From assembly GCA_028824715.1 (NCBI GenBank), contig JAPPCV010000101.1, positions 1-64,000 of the forward strand: a stretch of DNA of 64,000 bases, read 5' to 3'. Below the pieces are notes generated by a model that saw only the letters and a program-made list of their open reading frames with translations, was not told the origin of the DNA and did not search any database. Each line of letters opens with the position of its first letter. Position 1 is the first letter of the stretch. Origin of the DNA: Boseongicola sp. (GTDB lineage Bacteria > Pseudomonadota > Alphaproteobacteria > Rhodobacterales > Rhodobacteraceae). This document shows positions 30,209 through 39,935 of this stretch, in pieces. A program made the position numbers and the translations under genes.

Positions 30209-30904
30209 ATGACTCGATTGATGCCGATTGCCGTCGCGCTTTGGATGGCGGCCTCCGGATTTGCAGCAGCAGGCCAGACGGTCGTTGTGGAACTTTTTAC
30301 GTCTCAGGGATGCAGTTCCTGCCCACCGGCGGATCGTATCCTCAGTGAACTGGCCGAACGCGACGACGTGATCGCCCTGGCGCTGCACGTGGACTACTGG
30401 GACTACCTGGGCTGGAAGGACAAGTTCGCCATTCCGGGCCATACCAAGCGTCAACGCTCATACGTGCGCGCGATCGGAAAGAACACGATCTATACCCCTC
30501 AGATGGTGATTGGCGGCCGGGACCACGTCATTGGCTCGCGGCCGATGAAAATTTCCAGACTGCTGCAGGAGCACGCCGCGCAGGATGCCCATGTCAACGT
30601 CGTGGCCAGGCGGAACGGCGACCAGATATCCATCGAGGCGTCTCCGTCCGGGACAGCGGCCGTGCCGGCGGTCGTCGATCTTGTGACATACCTGCCAGAA
30701 GCGACGGTTGACGTTCTCCGCGGCGAAAACGCCGGGCGCACCCTCACCTATCACAACATTGTCAGGGACTGGAAAAGACTGGGGACCTGGAACGGCAAGT
30801 CTGCCTTTCGCGCGACTGCCCAGGTGCCGGAGGACGTTCCCGTCGTGGTGCTCGTGCAGGCCCGCAATTCAGGACCTATCCTCGGGGCTCACCGGCTCCG
30901 TTAG
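30209..30904 (+). CDS. DUF1223 secreted thioredoxin-like protein
   Basis: 231 residues: a signal peptide (about 1-21), then a thioredoxin-like fold with SQGCSSCPPAD (a CxxC) and HVDYWDYLGWKD. The family is conserved in alphaproteobacteria but its role is unproven; a redox function is likely from the CxxC. Its 3' end overlaps the convergent acyltransferase gene by 36 bases. Confidence 0.85.
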   Translation: MTRLMPIAVALWMAASGFAAAGQTVVVELFTSQGCSSCPPADRILSELAERDDVIALALHVDYWDYLGWKDKFAIPGHTKRQRSYVRAIGKNTIYTPQMVIGGRDHVIGSRPMKISRLLQEHAAQDAHVNVVARRNGDQISIEASPSGTAAVPAVVDLVTYLPEATVDVLRGENAGRTLTYHNIVRDWKRLGTWNGKSAFRATAQVPEDVPVVVLVQARNSGPILGAHRLR

Positions 30905-31792
30905 CCCAGGGGGAACCCGCCCCGGCCTGTGCTTCCAGCGGTGATGGATCCAGAACCACTGGGTGGGGTGCTCGCGCGCCATCCTTTCAACGATATCGTT
31001 GTATTCCTGCATCATGCTCTCGGGAGTCGATCTGGCCAAGGGAGCCTCCATTCGCACGCGAAACCTCTGACCGTCGTCCTCCCGTATGCCGAACAGCGGG
31101 ATGATCTCTGCGTCATAGGCCAGTGCCCACTCGGCAGCGGACAGGGCGGTATGCGCGTCCCGGTCAAAGAACTTCAGGAGCGGCGCCCCGGCCATGGAGA
31201 TGTCCGTGGCGATGCCGATCACGCCACCCTCCTTCAGGTGCCGGATCAATCCTGCGACCCCCTTCCTGTTGGTCGGAAAGACTGGAGACGCGATTGCTGA
31301 AATCGCCTTGACGTAGTGAGCGTTGAAGGCAGCGTTGCGCATCGGCCGATAGAGCGCGGCCATCGAATACCCCTCGCGACTGAGCTTTGCGCGCGGAACA
31401 TCGTAGTTCCCGAAATGGGCCGTAACGAGAATGACGGGCCTTCGTGCGTCACGCGCCGCCTTGAGGGCGGCAACGCCCGGACCTTCCAGATTCGCGGATC
31501 GAGCCCGCTCCACGAATTCCTCCCCGGAGTAAATCTCGATCACCGTGCGTCCGAAGTTGTCCGGCACGCGTCGCGCAATCCTCCGCCTTTCCGCCGAAGA
31601 GAGTCCGGGCATGGCCAAATCCAGGTTCTCGAGGATTCTTCTGCGCCAGCCAATGATCGGCGCCACCACGTAGGCGACCAGCGTGCCCACGAACGGACCT
31701 CGCACGCGATAGGGAAGCAAGAGCGCGAAACCGAGAATCGAACGGGCAAGCCCGTTGTTAAGCCAGTCCCTGAACCGGTTGCCGAGTGCCAC
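30869..31792 (-). CDS. LpxL/HtrB-like lysophospholipid acyltransferase
   Basis: About 307 residues with an N-terminal membrane segment and the family motif VTAHFGNYD (HxxxxD type), followed by an RPMRN stretch. Such enzymes add secondary acyl chains to lipid A or related lipids at the inner membrane. The GTG at 31792 is preferred (GAGG 8 bases upstream); a GTG at 31801 is possible. It ends inside the 3' end of the DUF1223 gene. Confidence 0.85.
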   Translation of the reverse strand: MALGNRFRDWLNNGLARSILGFALLLPYRVRGPFVGTLVAYVVAPIIGWRRRILENLDLAMPGLSSAERRRIARRVPDNFGRTVIEIYSGEEFVERARSANLEGPGVAALKAARDARRPVILVTAHFGNYDVPRAKLSREGYSMAALYRPMRNAAFNAHYVKAISAIASPVFPTNRKGVAGLIRHLKEGGVIGIATDISMAGAPLLKFFDRDAHTALSAAEWALAYDAEIIPLFGIREDDGQRFRVRMEAPLARSTPESMMQEYNDIVERMAREHPTQWFWIHHRWKHRPGRVPPGLTEPVSPEDRS

Positions 31793-31963
31793 GGCCCGCA
31801 CCTCGCCATCGCGTTACAGACCGCTGGATACGGGGCCTTGACCATGCATTGCAACGGGGAATGTCTGGCCGGATTGCAAAACCGGTTGAACGGCTTGGAA
31901 GCCAGGCAATCTCAAGGACAAGACAGCCAGAAGGCCGCCCCGTGATCGTGCGAGGGAACGAAG

Positions 31964-32128
31964 TCAGCCAGTTGGCGTGATGCAGGAATTCGTCTCGGTA
32001 TCAAAAACCTGCCCCTCGGGGCACGACATCGTGATCTGTTCTTCCGCGTGACCCTTGAAGCACATGGCCATTGCCAGAGAAGGCATCATCGCCAAGAAAA
32101 GAACCGTGACAAGCGATCCGGCTTTCAT
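31964..32128 (-). CDS. 54-residue secreted two-motif cysteine microprotein
   Basis: A small gene: ATG after AAGGGAGAG, a signal peptide (about 1-21, ending SLAMA), then a 33-residue mature peptide with three cysteines (C23, C36, C49) in the pattern SCPEG...TNSC. Similar tiny secreted proteins sit beside purB in other alphaproteobacteria, from memory. Here too it follows purB on the same strand. Its function is unknown. Confidence 0.7.
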   Translation of the reverse strand: MKAGSLVTVLFLAMMPSLAMAMCFKGHAEEQITMSCPEGQVFDTETNSCITPTG

Positions 32129-32207
32129 GAGTCTCTCCCTTTCGACCCTTGTCTGTCCAGCCTAGCACGAGATTCCGCACCGGCCCTTCACGAAACCGTG
32201 AATGCCG

Positions 32208-33512
32208 CTACGTCCCGAAGACGCGGCCGAATATCGTGTCGACGTGCCTGGCGTGATGCTCAAGGTCGAACTTCTCGCGAATCTCCGCCTCCGAAAGCGC
32301 TGCGGTCACGTCGGCATCGGCGAGAAGTTCGGCAAGAAAGTCCTTGTCGTCTTCCCAAGCCTTCATCGCGTTGCGCTGGACCATCCTGTAGGCGTGCTCT
32401 CGACTGACTCCCTTTTGGGTCAGGGCCAGAAGCACCTGCTGTGAATGGACCAGGCCGCGCAGCCTGTCGAGGTTTCCCTTCATGTTCCCTGGATAGACGA
32501 CGAGCTTGTCGATCACGCCCGTGAGGCGCGCGAGCGCGAAGTCGAGATGCACGGTCGCGTCCGGCCCGATGCCGCGTTCCACCGAGGAATGCGAGATGTC
32601 GCGCTCGTGCCAAAGCGTGACGTTTTCCAGGGCAGGCGTGACCGCGCTGCGGACAAGGCGGGCAAGTCCGGTCAGGTTTTCGGTCAGGACCGGATTGCGT
32701 TTGTGTGGCATGGCGGAGGAACCCTTCTGCCCTTCCGAGAAATGTTCTTCCGCCTCCAGGACCTCGGTACGCTGCATGTGCCGGATCTCGGTCGCGATGT
32801 TCTCAACGCTCGACGCGATGACGCCGAGCGTCGCGAAGAACATTGCATGCCGGTCTCTCGGGATGACCTGCGTCGAGACAGGTTCCGGGCGAAGCCCCAG
32901 CTTGGCGCAGACGTGCTTCTCCACACCGGGGTCAATGTTGGCAAAAGTCCCGACTGCGCCGGAAATCGCACCGGTGGCCACTCCCTCGCGCGCCTGCAGA
33001 AGACGCGCCCTGTTGCGGTCCATTTCCGCATAGAACCTGGCGAAGGTCAGCCCCATTGTGACCGGCTCCGCGTGAATGCCGTGGCTCCGCCCGATGCGGA
33101 CATCCATCTTGTGCTCGAACGCGCGGCGCTTCAGCGCGGCGAGAAGCGCATCCATGTCTTCGAGAAGCAGGTCGGCGGCACGTGTCAACTGGATGTTGAA
33201 TGCGGTGTCAAGAACGTCGGAAGACGTCATGCCCTGGTGCACGAAGCGGGCTTCCTTGTCGCCGATGATTTCGGCAAGATGGGTCAGAAACGCGATGACG
33301 TCATGCTTGGTGACAGCTTCGATCTCGTCGATTCGCTCAACGTCGAACTCTGCCTCGCGAGCCTTCCAGACCGCTTCGGCGTTTTGGCGGGGAATGACGC
33401 CAAGTTCCGCCATGGCGTCGCAGGCATGCGCCTCGATCTCGAACCAGATGCGAAACCTGGTTTCCGGCGACCAGATCGCCGCCATGTCCGGGCGCGTGTA
33501 TCTCGGGATCAT
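32208..33512 (-). CDS. purB: Adenylosuccinate lyase
   Basis: 434 residues. It acts twice in purine synthesis, releasing fumarate from SAICAR and from adenylosuccinate. The fumarase-superfamily signature GSSAMPHKRNP is present, along with HQGMTSSDVLDT and RSHGIHAEP. Start MIPRYTRPDMAAIW is typical. Full length. Confidence 0.96.
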   Translation of the reverse strand: MIPRYTRPDMAAIWSPETRFRIWFEIEAHACDAMAELGVIPRQNAEAVWKAREAEFDVERIDEIEAVTKHDVIAFLTHLAEIIGDKEARFVHQGMTSSDVLDTAFNIQLTRAADLLLEDMDALLAALKRRAFEHKMDVRIGRSHGIHAEPVTMGLTFARFYAEMDRNRARLLQAREGVATGAISGAVGTFANIDPGVEKHVCAKLGLRPEPVSTQVIPRDRHAMFFATLGVIASSVENIATEIRHMQRTEVLEAEEHFSEGQKGSSAMPHKRNPVLTENLTGLARLVRSAVTPALENVTLWHERDISHSSVERGIGPDATVHLDFALARLTGVIDKLVVYPGNMKGNLDRLRGLVHSQQVLLALTQKGVSREHAYRMVQRNAMKAWEDDKDFLAELLADADVTAALSEAEIREKFDLEHHARHVDTIFGRVFGT

Positions 33513-33793
33513 GCGCGGGACCTTTCATCGGATACGGGACTGCGTTTAGTCTGATCTCCTGGCACATTAAACCCCTGAATCAGCGCTCAAGCCATTGAAG
33601 GCATTGATGTCTTGGTCCGGGACGCGAACCGGCCCCCGTTCACGTACAGACCAGTCCGTCCGATGGCGGCAATTCACCTGTTCAAGAGTTTCGAGGCGTG
33701 CCGGCGCAAGACGTCGATTCGAGGATTGCCCCGGCCGGGACGCATCCGGTCGGGGCGGGCCACTCCGCCAATTTGGCAAGCGGCCGGCTGCGT

Positions 33794-34372
33794 TCACATG
33801 CTACCTGTTTCCAAATCCAGCCCCGGCTCCACGTCGGGCCAATGCACGTTCACGGGCAGCGTCTTCGCACGACGCTGGATGTCCTCAAGCTGCACCGGCT
33901 TGTAGTCAAAGACGTCAACCCCGACGTTGACTGAATTCCGGGTACCCTTCCAGTTGTGGTGCACGTGGCCGAAGAGTTGCAACGCGCCGCGCCTGGAGTG
34001 GTTCCAGGTCACCATTGGATAGTGACAGAGCGTGTTGGGAAGGCGTTTCGGATCATCCCTGACTTCCAGGAAGTTCGACACGCTGTCCCAAGGCAACTTC
34101 AGGGTCTTGACCCGGTCGTGATTGCCGACGATCAGGTGCTTTCGCAGACCCGGCAACTTGTCGAAACGGTGCCGGAGCCATTCGTCATTCCTTGAATTTC
34201 GGCCCATCGCGAAGTCCCCGAGAATCCAAAGATCATCCTGCGGGCCAACGCAGTTCCAAAGGTTTTCCAGGATCACCGCTTCCATGTGATCGGCGTCACG
34301 AAAGGGCCGGTCACAGAACCGGATGGTGGGTTCGTGGCCAAGGTGAAGGTCGGCTGTGTACCAATGAGGCAA
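33794..34372 (-). CDS. Calcineurin-like metallophosphoesterase
   Basis: A 192-residue phosphoesterase of the small bacterial type. Metal motifs: TADLHLGH, ILGDFAMG, VGNHD, and FGHVHHNW. The TTG start at 34372 is chosen because GGAG lies 7 bases before it and the conserved N-terminus begins right there; GTG codons further up lack spacing. The substrate is unknown. Confidence 0.85.
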   Translation of the reverse strand: MPHWYTADLHLGHEPTIRFCDRPFRDADHMEAVILENLWNCVGPQDDLWILGDFAMGRNSRNDEWLRHRFDKLPGLRKHLIVGNHDRVKTLKLPWDSVSNFLEVRDDPKRLPNTLCHYPMVTWNHSRRGALQLFGHVHHNWKGTRNSVNVGVDVFDYKPVQLEDIQRRAKTLPVNVHWPDVEPGLDLETGSM

Positions 34373-34390
34373 TCTCACTCTCCTACGCAC

Positions 34391-34868
34391 AGTTTGACGC
34401 AGGCGACGTCAGGCAGATTCGGAGAGTGCGATGTCTCTTGCGAACAGCGAAGACGCCGCCCGCAAAAGCGGGCGCTACATATGACTTGCGGCTATGGAGC
34501 GCAATTCCTGCATGCCGGCCCGGTAGCACCCCTGCGTGCCAGCGTAAGGACCCCTGCGAACTCATTGCGAATGTCGAAGGGTGTCGTTGCGACTCGCAGC
34601 CCCGGCCTCAAGTGCCGGCAGTGCAGCGCTCAGTCCCGTTCAGGGAAGCCTCGACCTCCGGCGCATACGGCCCGTTGCGCCCCGTCATCAGACCGGAGAG
34701 GACATGTCCCTGGCGCGGCACAAAATCGGTTGCAGCCAGTTTCGCCATGCCCTGGTACCCGACCACTGTCGTCGGAACGAATGGCCTGATCCTGGATGGG
34801 GCGAAATCGGACAACCGGTATCTGAGGCTTGACCCACACGGCACCGGCAACTAGTTCATTGGTCCTAC
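34391..34868. other. Intergenic region before tRNA-Gly
   Basis: About 480 bases without a gene I can support. A perfect hairpin (CGCCCGC-AAAA-GCGGGCG) lies at 34457-34474. A minus-strand frame of 80 codons at 34608-34850 has no recognisable product. Confidence 0.4.
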
Positions 34869-34942
34869 GCGGGTGTAGCTCAATGGCAGAGCAGGAGCTT
34901 CCCAAGCTTAAGACGAGGGTTCGATTCCCTTCACCCGCTCCA
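34869..34942 (+). tRNA. tRNA-Gly (CCC)
   Basis: A complete cloverleaf can be drawn: acceptor GCGGGTG/CACCCGC, D arm GCTC/GAGC, anticodon loop TTCCCAA (anticodon CCC), T arm with GGTTCGATTCC and an encoded CCA. 74 bases including CCA. Confidence 0.95.
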
Positions 34943-34967
34943 TTCAATCCGTCCGGAACGCCTTCAC

Positions 34968-35441
34968 TTGCCTGAATTCCTGAACCAGCTGGACGCCCAT
35001 GAGCTCGAAGCCATGGGGATTCATGGGTGGCCCTACGGGTATTCGGACCAGGTCAGGTTTCACGAACTCGACCCCCTGAACCACGTGAACAACGCGTCGT
35101 ACCTGAGCTGGTTCGAGAACATCCGGGTCCGATACCTCCAGGACTACGGACTTTCATCTTACGGGATGGGCGACGACGACCCGCAGATCGTGGTGCGCCA
35201 GCAGAGCGCCGACTATTTCGCCCCCATGTTCCGGGACGAACGCTATGTCGTGACAGCGCGCACCCGGCTCCTGAAACCTTCCAGCCTGATCATGGACTAT
35301 GCCGTTCATTCCGGCGGCGCGGTTCGCGCCACGGCCAGCGCCGTGCTTGTGAGCCTGCAACAGGACGGCAAGGCTCGGCGGCCGCACAAGGACATCGCGG
35401 TCAAGCGCATTCTCGCCAGAGACGGGGCAGAAACGGCATAG
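34968..35441 (+). CDS. Hot-dog fold acyl-CoA thioesterase
   Basis: A 157-residue YbgC/4-hydroxybenzoyl-CoA-thioesterase-like protein. The segment ELDPLNHVNNASYLSWFE carries the active-site aspartate and the usual HVNN. Starts with TTG 26 bases after the tRNA; an ATG at 35013 is an alternative but lies close to the domain. Substrate unknown. Confidence 0.8.
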   Translation: MPEFLNQLDAHELEAMGIHGWPYGYSDQVRFHELDPLNHVNNASYLSWFENIRVRYLQDYGLSSYGMGDDDPQIVVRQQSADYFAPMFRDERYVVTARTRLLKPSSLIMDYAVHSGGAVRATASAVLVSLQQDGKARRPHKDIAVKRILARDGAETA

Positions 35442-35447
35442 GGCCGC

Positions 35448-37061
35448 TCAGCCAGCATGCCGTTGCACAAAGCCGACAAGCTGGGCTGTCGAGGCGTCCT
35501 TGTCGCCGGCGCCTGCCTCGCCGGAGACCACTGGCTCGAGATCCTTTGCCAGCGCCTTGCCAAGCTCAACACCCCATTGATCGAAACTGTTGATGCCGAG
35601 CATTGCGCCTTCGACAAAGACCCGATGCTCGTACAGGGCCACGATTTGCCCGAGCACGAAAGGCGTCAACCTTGGATAGACAAGCGTGGTCGACGGCCGG
35701 TTGCCGGAGAAGACCCGATGCCTTGCCTGCCTGTCCAGATCCCCGCCTGAAAAGTTGTCGGCGAGCAGCGCCTTTGCTTCGGCCAGGCTGCGTCCCCTCA
35801 TCAGGGCCTCGGATTGCGCAAGGCAGTTCGCGACGAGCAGTCGATGCTGGTGCGCAAGGTCGTCCTCGTGGCCCGTCGCACCAATCATGAACTCGCAGGG
35901 GACCACGCGCGTCCCCTGGTGAATCAACTGGTAGAAGGCGTGCTGGCCATTTGTTCCGGGCTCGCCCCATACCACGGGGCCGGAATGGACCGGAAGGTCG
36001 GAACCGTCCATGGAGACGCCCTTGCCGTTGCTCTCCATCTCCAGTTGCTGAAGATAGGCCGGGAGACGCGACAGCCGCTGCTCGTACGGCAGGACCGCCC
36101 GAGTCGCGTAGCCGAGACCCTGGTTGTGCCAAAGCCCGGTCAGTGCAAGCATGACCGGCATGTTCTGCAAGGGCGGCGCAGCCTGGAAATGAAGGTCCAT
36201 GGCATGGCCACCGGACAGGAATGCGCGAAACGCCTCTGCCCCTATGGCGATCATCAGCGACAGCCCGATCGGCCCCCATACGGAATAGCGACCTCCTACC
36301 CAGTCCTCGAAGCCGAGCACGCGTTCCGGACCTATGCCATAGGCGGACGTCCGGTCCTCGGCGGAGGAAAGCGCCACGAAATGCGAGCCCGCGTCCTCGC
36401 CGCCCAGAGATTCACCAATCCACTTTCGAACGGTGTCGGCATTGGTCATCGTCTCGATCGTGGTGAAGGTCTTGGAAGCGACGATCACCAGGGCGGTCTC
36501 CGGCCTGAGCGGCAGGAGGATGTCGTTGACATGCGCGGCATCCACGTTTGAAACAAAATGGCACCGGGGCCCGTCATGGTAAGGCGCCAGAGCCAACGCC
36601 GCCATGGCAGGACCGAGGTCCGAGCCTCCAATGCCGATGTTGATCACGTCCGTGACCTTGCCGCCCGTGACGCGAATGCTGCCGTCACGCACGCCCTCGG
36701 CGAACGTCTCCATGCGACCGAGCGTGCCCAGAACGCCCGGCATGACGTCCCGACCGTCCACCATGACTGGTGCGCCCGCCAGGTTGCGGAGCGCCGTGTG
36801 GAGCACGGCCCTTCCCTCGGTCTTGTTGATGGATTCGCCCCCGAACATGGCCTGCCGCCGCAACGGGATCGCAGCCTCGTCGAACATTTCAAGCAGCAGG
36901 CTCCGGCCTGTCCCGTCCATCGCGGTCTTCGAATAGTCAAACAGCAGGTCGCCCGCCTCCACGGAAAACGCGCTTGCTCGGTTCGGATCGGCGAACCGCT
37001 CGATGATCGGCGTCTCGGCCGCCTTCTGCGCCGCTTTGCCTAGCCGGTCCCAGTCCATCAT
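35448..37061 (-). CDS. pgi: Glucose-6-phosphate isomerase
   Basis: A 537-residue enzyme interconverting glucose-6-P and fructose-6-P. Motifs: [28 protein letters not shown], and the C-terminal [14 protein letters not shown]. The start overlaps the zwf stop by four bases (ATGA), so they are co-translated. In many relatives pgl lies between them; here it is missing. Confidence 0.96.
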   Translation of the reverse strand: MMDWDRLGKAAQKAAETPIIERFADPNRASAFSVEAGDLLFDYSKTAMDGTGRSLLLEMFDEAAIPLRRQAMFGGESINKTEGRAVLHTALRNLAGAPVMVDGRDVMPGVLGTLGRMETFAEGVRDGSIRVTGGKVTDVINIGIGGSDLGPAMAALALAPYHDGPRCHFVSNVDAAHVNDILLPLRPETALVIVASKTFTTIETMTNADTVRKWIGESLGGEDAGSHFVALSSAEDRTSAYGIGPERVLGFEDWVGGRYSVWGPIGLSLMIAIGAEAFRAFLSGGHAMDLHFQAAPPLQNMPVMLALTGLWHNQGLGYATRAVLPYEQRLSRLPAYLQQLEMESNGKGVSMDGSDLPVHSGPVVWGEPGTNGQHAFYQLIHQGTRVVPCEFMIGATGHEDDLAHQHRLLVANCLAQSEALMRGRSLAEAKALLADNFSGGDLDRQARHRVFSGNRPSTTLVYPRLTPFVLGQIVALYEHRVFVEGAMLGINSFDQWGVELGKALAKDLEPVVSGEAGAGDKDASTAQLVGFVQRHAG

Positions 37062-38527
37062 GCGCTGTCCTGTGTGTCGTCGATGTCCCGCCACTTCCGA
37101 CCGTCGCCATGAAGCAGGGCGGCCGCTCCTTCGGGTCCGTTCGTGCCGACCTGGTAGGAATCCGGATGCTCGTCCCGTTCCCGCCAGTCCTTGATGATCG
37201 GGTCGGTCCATGCCCATGCCTGTTCAACCTCGTCGCCGCGCATGAACAATGTCTGATTTCCGCGAATGACATCCATGATCAGGCGTTCATAGGCGGCTGG
37301 CGCGTCCTCCACTCCGCGCCCCAGCGCTTCTGCGAAAGTCATGTCCAGCGGAACATCCACGAGGCGCATGCCGCCGGGTCCAGGCTCCTTTATCGTAACG
37401 AAGAGATTTATGCCTTCGTTCGGCTGAAGGCGTATGGCCAGGACGTTGCGATGCTGCCCAAGAGTCTGGCCAAAAATCGAATGTGGCGCGGTCTTGAACA
37501 CGATGGAGATTTCCGAATGCCTGGCCGCCATGCGCTTGCCGGTCCGGAGGTAGAACGGCACGCCCGCCCATCTCCAGTTGGAGATTCGGAGTCTCAGGGC
37601 GATGAAGCTCTCTGTCCGGCTGTCCGCATTTTCCACTTGGTCCAGGTAGCTTTCTCCGGGCACGGCGGACACGTACCGGCCCCGCACGATGTCGCGCGGA
37701 GCCGGCCGCTCAATCGCCCGGATCACCTTGAGTTTCTCGTCCCGCACCGCGTCCGGGTCGAAACGCGACGGCGGCTCCATCGCAATGAGGCAGAGAAGCT
37801 GCATGAGGTGATTCTGGATCATGTCCCGCATTGCGCCCGCCTTGTCGTAGTAGCTCCCGCGCCCGTCCACGCCGACGCTCTCCGCCACCGTGATCTGCAC
37901 ATGGTCCACGAACTGCGCGTGCCACAGAGGCTCGAACAGGACATTGCCGAACCGGACCGCCATCAGGTTCTGGACGGTTTCCTTTCCAAGGTAGTGGTCG
38001 ATCCTGTATATCTGGCTCTCGTCGAAGTGGTTGCGCAGGATCCTGTTCAGCTCCCGGGCACTCTCGAGGTCGCGACCGAACGGTTTCTCGACGACTATCC
38101 GACAGGCGGGACTCGCGCAGCCGTGCTTCCGCAGACGCTCGGCCAGCGTGCCAAACAGGGACGGCGCCACCGAAAAGTAGAAGGCCCGAACGACGCCGTC
38201 GCGCAACATGCCGGAAAGCGCGTCCCAGCCGCTGTCGCTCGCGGCGTCAAGGATGAGGTGTTCGATGCACCCCAGAAAGGTCCTGACGTCATCTTCGGGC
38301 CGCGCGGACTCGGGGACGAATTCGCTCAGGGCTTCGGTGACAAATGCCCGGTACCCGTCCCTGTCCAGCTGTCGCCGCGCAGCGCCGACGATCCGGCTGT
38401 TCGGGGGCATCTGTCCCGCCCGGAAACGGCGGAACAGGCCAGGAAATATCCTTCTCCGGGCCAGGTCGCCGGTACCTCCGAATATCACGAGGTCGAACGC
38501 CTCAACCGGGATGACGCGCGAAACCAT
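37058..38527 (-). CDS. zwf: Glucose-6-phosphate 1-dehydrogenase
   Basis: A 489-residue first enzyme of the oxidative pentose phosphate and Entner-Doudoroff routes. The nucleotide motif GGTGDLARR is at 17-25 and the active-site RIDHYLGKE at 175-183. AGAGG precedes the ATG. Full length. Confidence 0.96.
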   Translation of the reverse strand: MVSRVIPVEAFDLVIFGGTGDLARRRIFPGLFRRFRAGQMPPNSRIVGAARRQLDRDGYRAFVTEALSEFVPESARPEDDVRTFLGCIEHLILDAASDSGWDALSGMLRDGVVRAFYFSVAPSLFGTLAERLRKHGCASPACRIVVEKPFGRDLESARELNRILRNHFDESQIYRIDHYLGKETVQNLMAVRFGNVLFEPLWHAQFVDHVQITVAESVGVDGRGSYYDKAGAMRDMIQNHLMQLLCLIAMEPPSRFDPDAVRDEKLKVIRAIERPAPRDIVRGRYVSAVPGESYLDQVENADSRTESFIALRLRISNWRWAGVPFYLRTGKRMAARHSEISIVFKTAPHSIFGQTLGQHRNVLAIRLQPNEGINLFVTIKEPGPGGMRLVDVPLDMTFAEALGRGVEDAPAAYERLIMDVIRGNQTLFMRGDEVEQAWAWTDPIIKDWRERDEHPDSYQVGTNGPEGAAALLHGDGRKWRDIDDTQDSA

Positions 38528-38903
38528 GTTGTCTACCTCTTTCCGTCACTGACGCCTGTGCCACGTTCCCTTCGCATCCGCAGGACGATCTCCCGGCAAG
38601 CGATGCGGCACCGCAACATCACATCACTGTCACTGCCACGTGCTTGCACTTTACCCCTCTGGATTCCGGCATTTAGAGTCTCGCTCGGGACAAGCGTTCG
38701 ATTTGGAATTCCGATGAGGAGCGACCTGTGCAAGTCTTGGCGGATGCTAACGGCAAGTTCAACACGACATTGCGCCGAAACCGGCCGCCAGACCGGGCGA
38801 CGCGACCGCCATGCGGTTCCAGAGAGCGCGTTGCATTCGCCGTGCCGGGATCCGGATGGTTCAGGCACTCGACGAGGCGGGTCATCCAGGAGGGCAAGAA
38901 CGA
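38528..38903. other. Divergent intergenic region, zwf / radical SAM
   Basis: About 375 bases that must hold promoters for both flanking genes. No clear promoter boxes or repeats stood out. Confidence 0.4.
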
Positions 38904-39854
38904 ATGAAAGACGGTACCGAGTTGCTTTCGAGCGAAAAGTTCCGCGATCCCCTGGTGACGGCAACAGGTGAAGAGCGGGCCGAGGTTGCATTGGCACGCC
39001 TTGAGACGCTTTGGTTCAACACGGGCACCTTGTGCAACATCGAGTGCCCTAACTGCTACATCCTGTCCTCGCCGAGGAACGACAGTCTGGTCTATCTGAC
39101 GCTTGCTGACGTCGAGCACTACCTTTCCCAGATTGCGGAATTCGACAGGCCCGTTCGCGAAATCGGGTTTACGGGAGGCGAGCCGTTCATGAACCCGGAC
39201 ATGATAGCGATGGCACGGGCCTCCCTCGAGGCGGGACATGAAGTCCTGATCCTCACAAACGCCATGAAACCGATGATGCGAAATTCGATTCGTGCCGGAA
39301 TCGAGGACCTTCAGCGCAGGTTTGGCGACCGGATGACGCTCAGGATTTCGCTCGACCACTGGTCCGCAACTCTGCACGACGAGGAACGCGGCGCTGGCAG
39401 CTTCGACCTCTCGCTGCAAGGCATGCGCTGGCTTCGGGACCAGGGCGTCCGCATGACCGTTGCCGGGCGGACAATGTGGGGCGAGACCGAGTCTCGTGCG
39501 CGCGACGGATACGCCGCGCTGTATGCCAGTGAAGGTTTCGAGATCGACGCCTACAACCCTGGCGGCACCGTCCTGTTCCCGGAAATGGACGAATCCGCCG
39601 ATGTACCGGAAATCACGACGGCTTGCTGGGACATCCTGGGCAAGTCGCCCGAACAGGTCATGTGCTCCTCTTCCCGGATGGTGATCAAGCGCAAGGGCAG
39701 CGCGCACCCTGCCGTCGTCGCTTGCACGCTCCTTCCCTACGACACGCAGTTTGAACTCGGCAGGTTGCTGAAGGAGGCGTCAAGGCCCGTCCGGCTCAAT
39801 CATCCGCATTGCGCGAAGTTCTGCGTTCTCGGCGGCGCAAGCTGCTCGGCCTGA
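38904..39854 (+). CDS. Radical SAM protein, unknown substrate
   Basis: A 316-residue enzyme with CxxxCxxC at C44, C48, C51 (CNIECPNC) and the SAM motif GFTGGEPFMNP. A C-terminal cluster of three cysteines (HPHCAKFC...SC) suggests an extra iron-sulfur site. The ATG at 38904 follows GGAGGG; the frame opens earlier at 38811 without one. No precursor peptide or partner gene lies beside it. Confidence 0.8.
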   Translation: MKDGTELLSSEKFRDPLVTATGEERAEVALARLETLWFNTGTLCNIECPNCYILSSPRNDSLVYLTLADVEHYLSQIAEFDRPVREIGFTGGEPFMNPDMIAMARASLEAGHEVLILTNAMKPMMRNSIRAGIEDLQRRFGDRMTLRISLDHWSATLHDEERGAGSFDLSLQGMRWLRDQGVRMTVAGRTMWGETESRARDGYAALYASEGFEIDAYNPGGTVLFPEMDESADVPEITTACWDILGKSPEQVMCSSSRMVIKRKGSAHPAVVACTLLPYDTQFELGRLLKEASRPVRLNHPHCAKFCVLGGASCSA

Positions 39855-39935
39855 ACGCGTTGCCGCCCTTCCGCGACCGCAAGGCGTCGCATTGGGGGCC
39901 TCGCGCACTGCGCACCTTGTGGGTCATGGGCGTTG

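Noticed and set aside
33567-33797. Possible tRNA-like segment near 33610
   Set aside because: A GGTTCGCGTCC stretch and a following CCA were seen, but no acceptor or anticodon arms could be formed.
34457-34474. Hairpin as an intrinsic terminator
   Set aside because: No T-run follows on either strand and it lies upstream of the metallophosphoesterase gene, so a terminator call is not supported.
34630-34947. A minus-strand frame of 105 codons beginning inside tRNA-Gly
   Set aside because: It reads antisense through the tRNA gene; such frames are a known source of false proteins.
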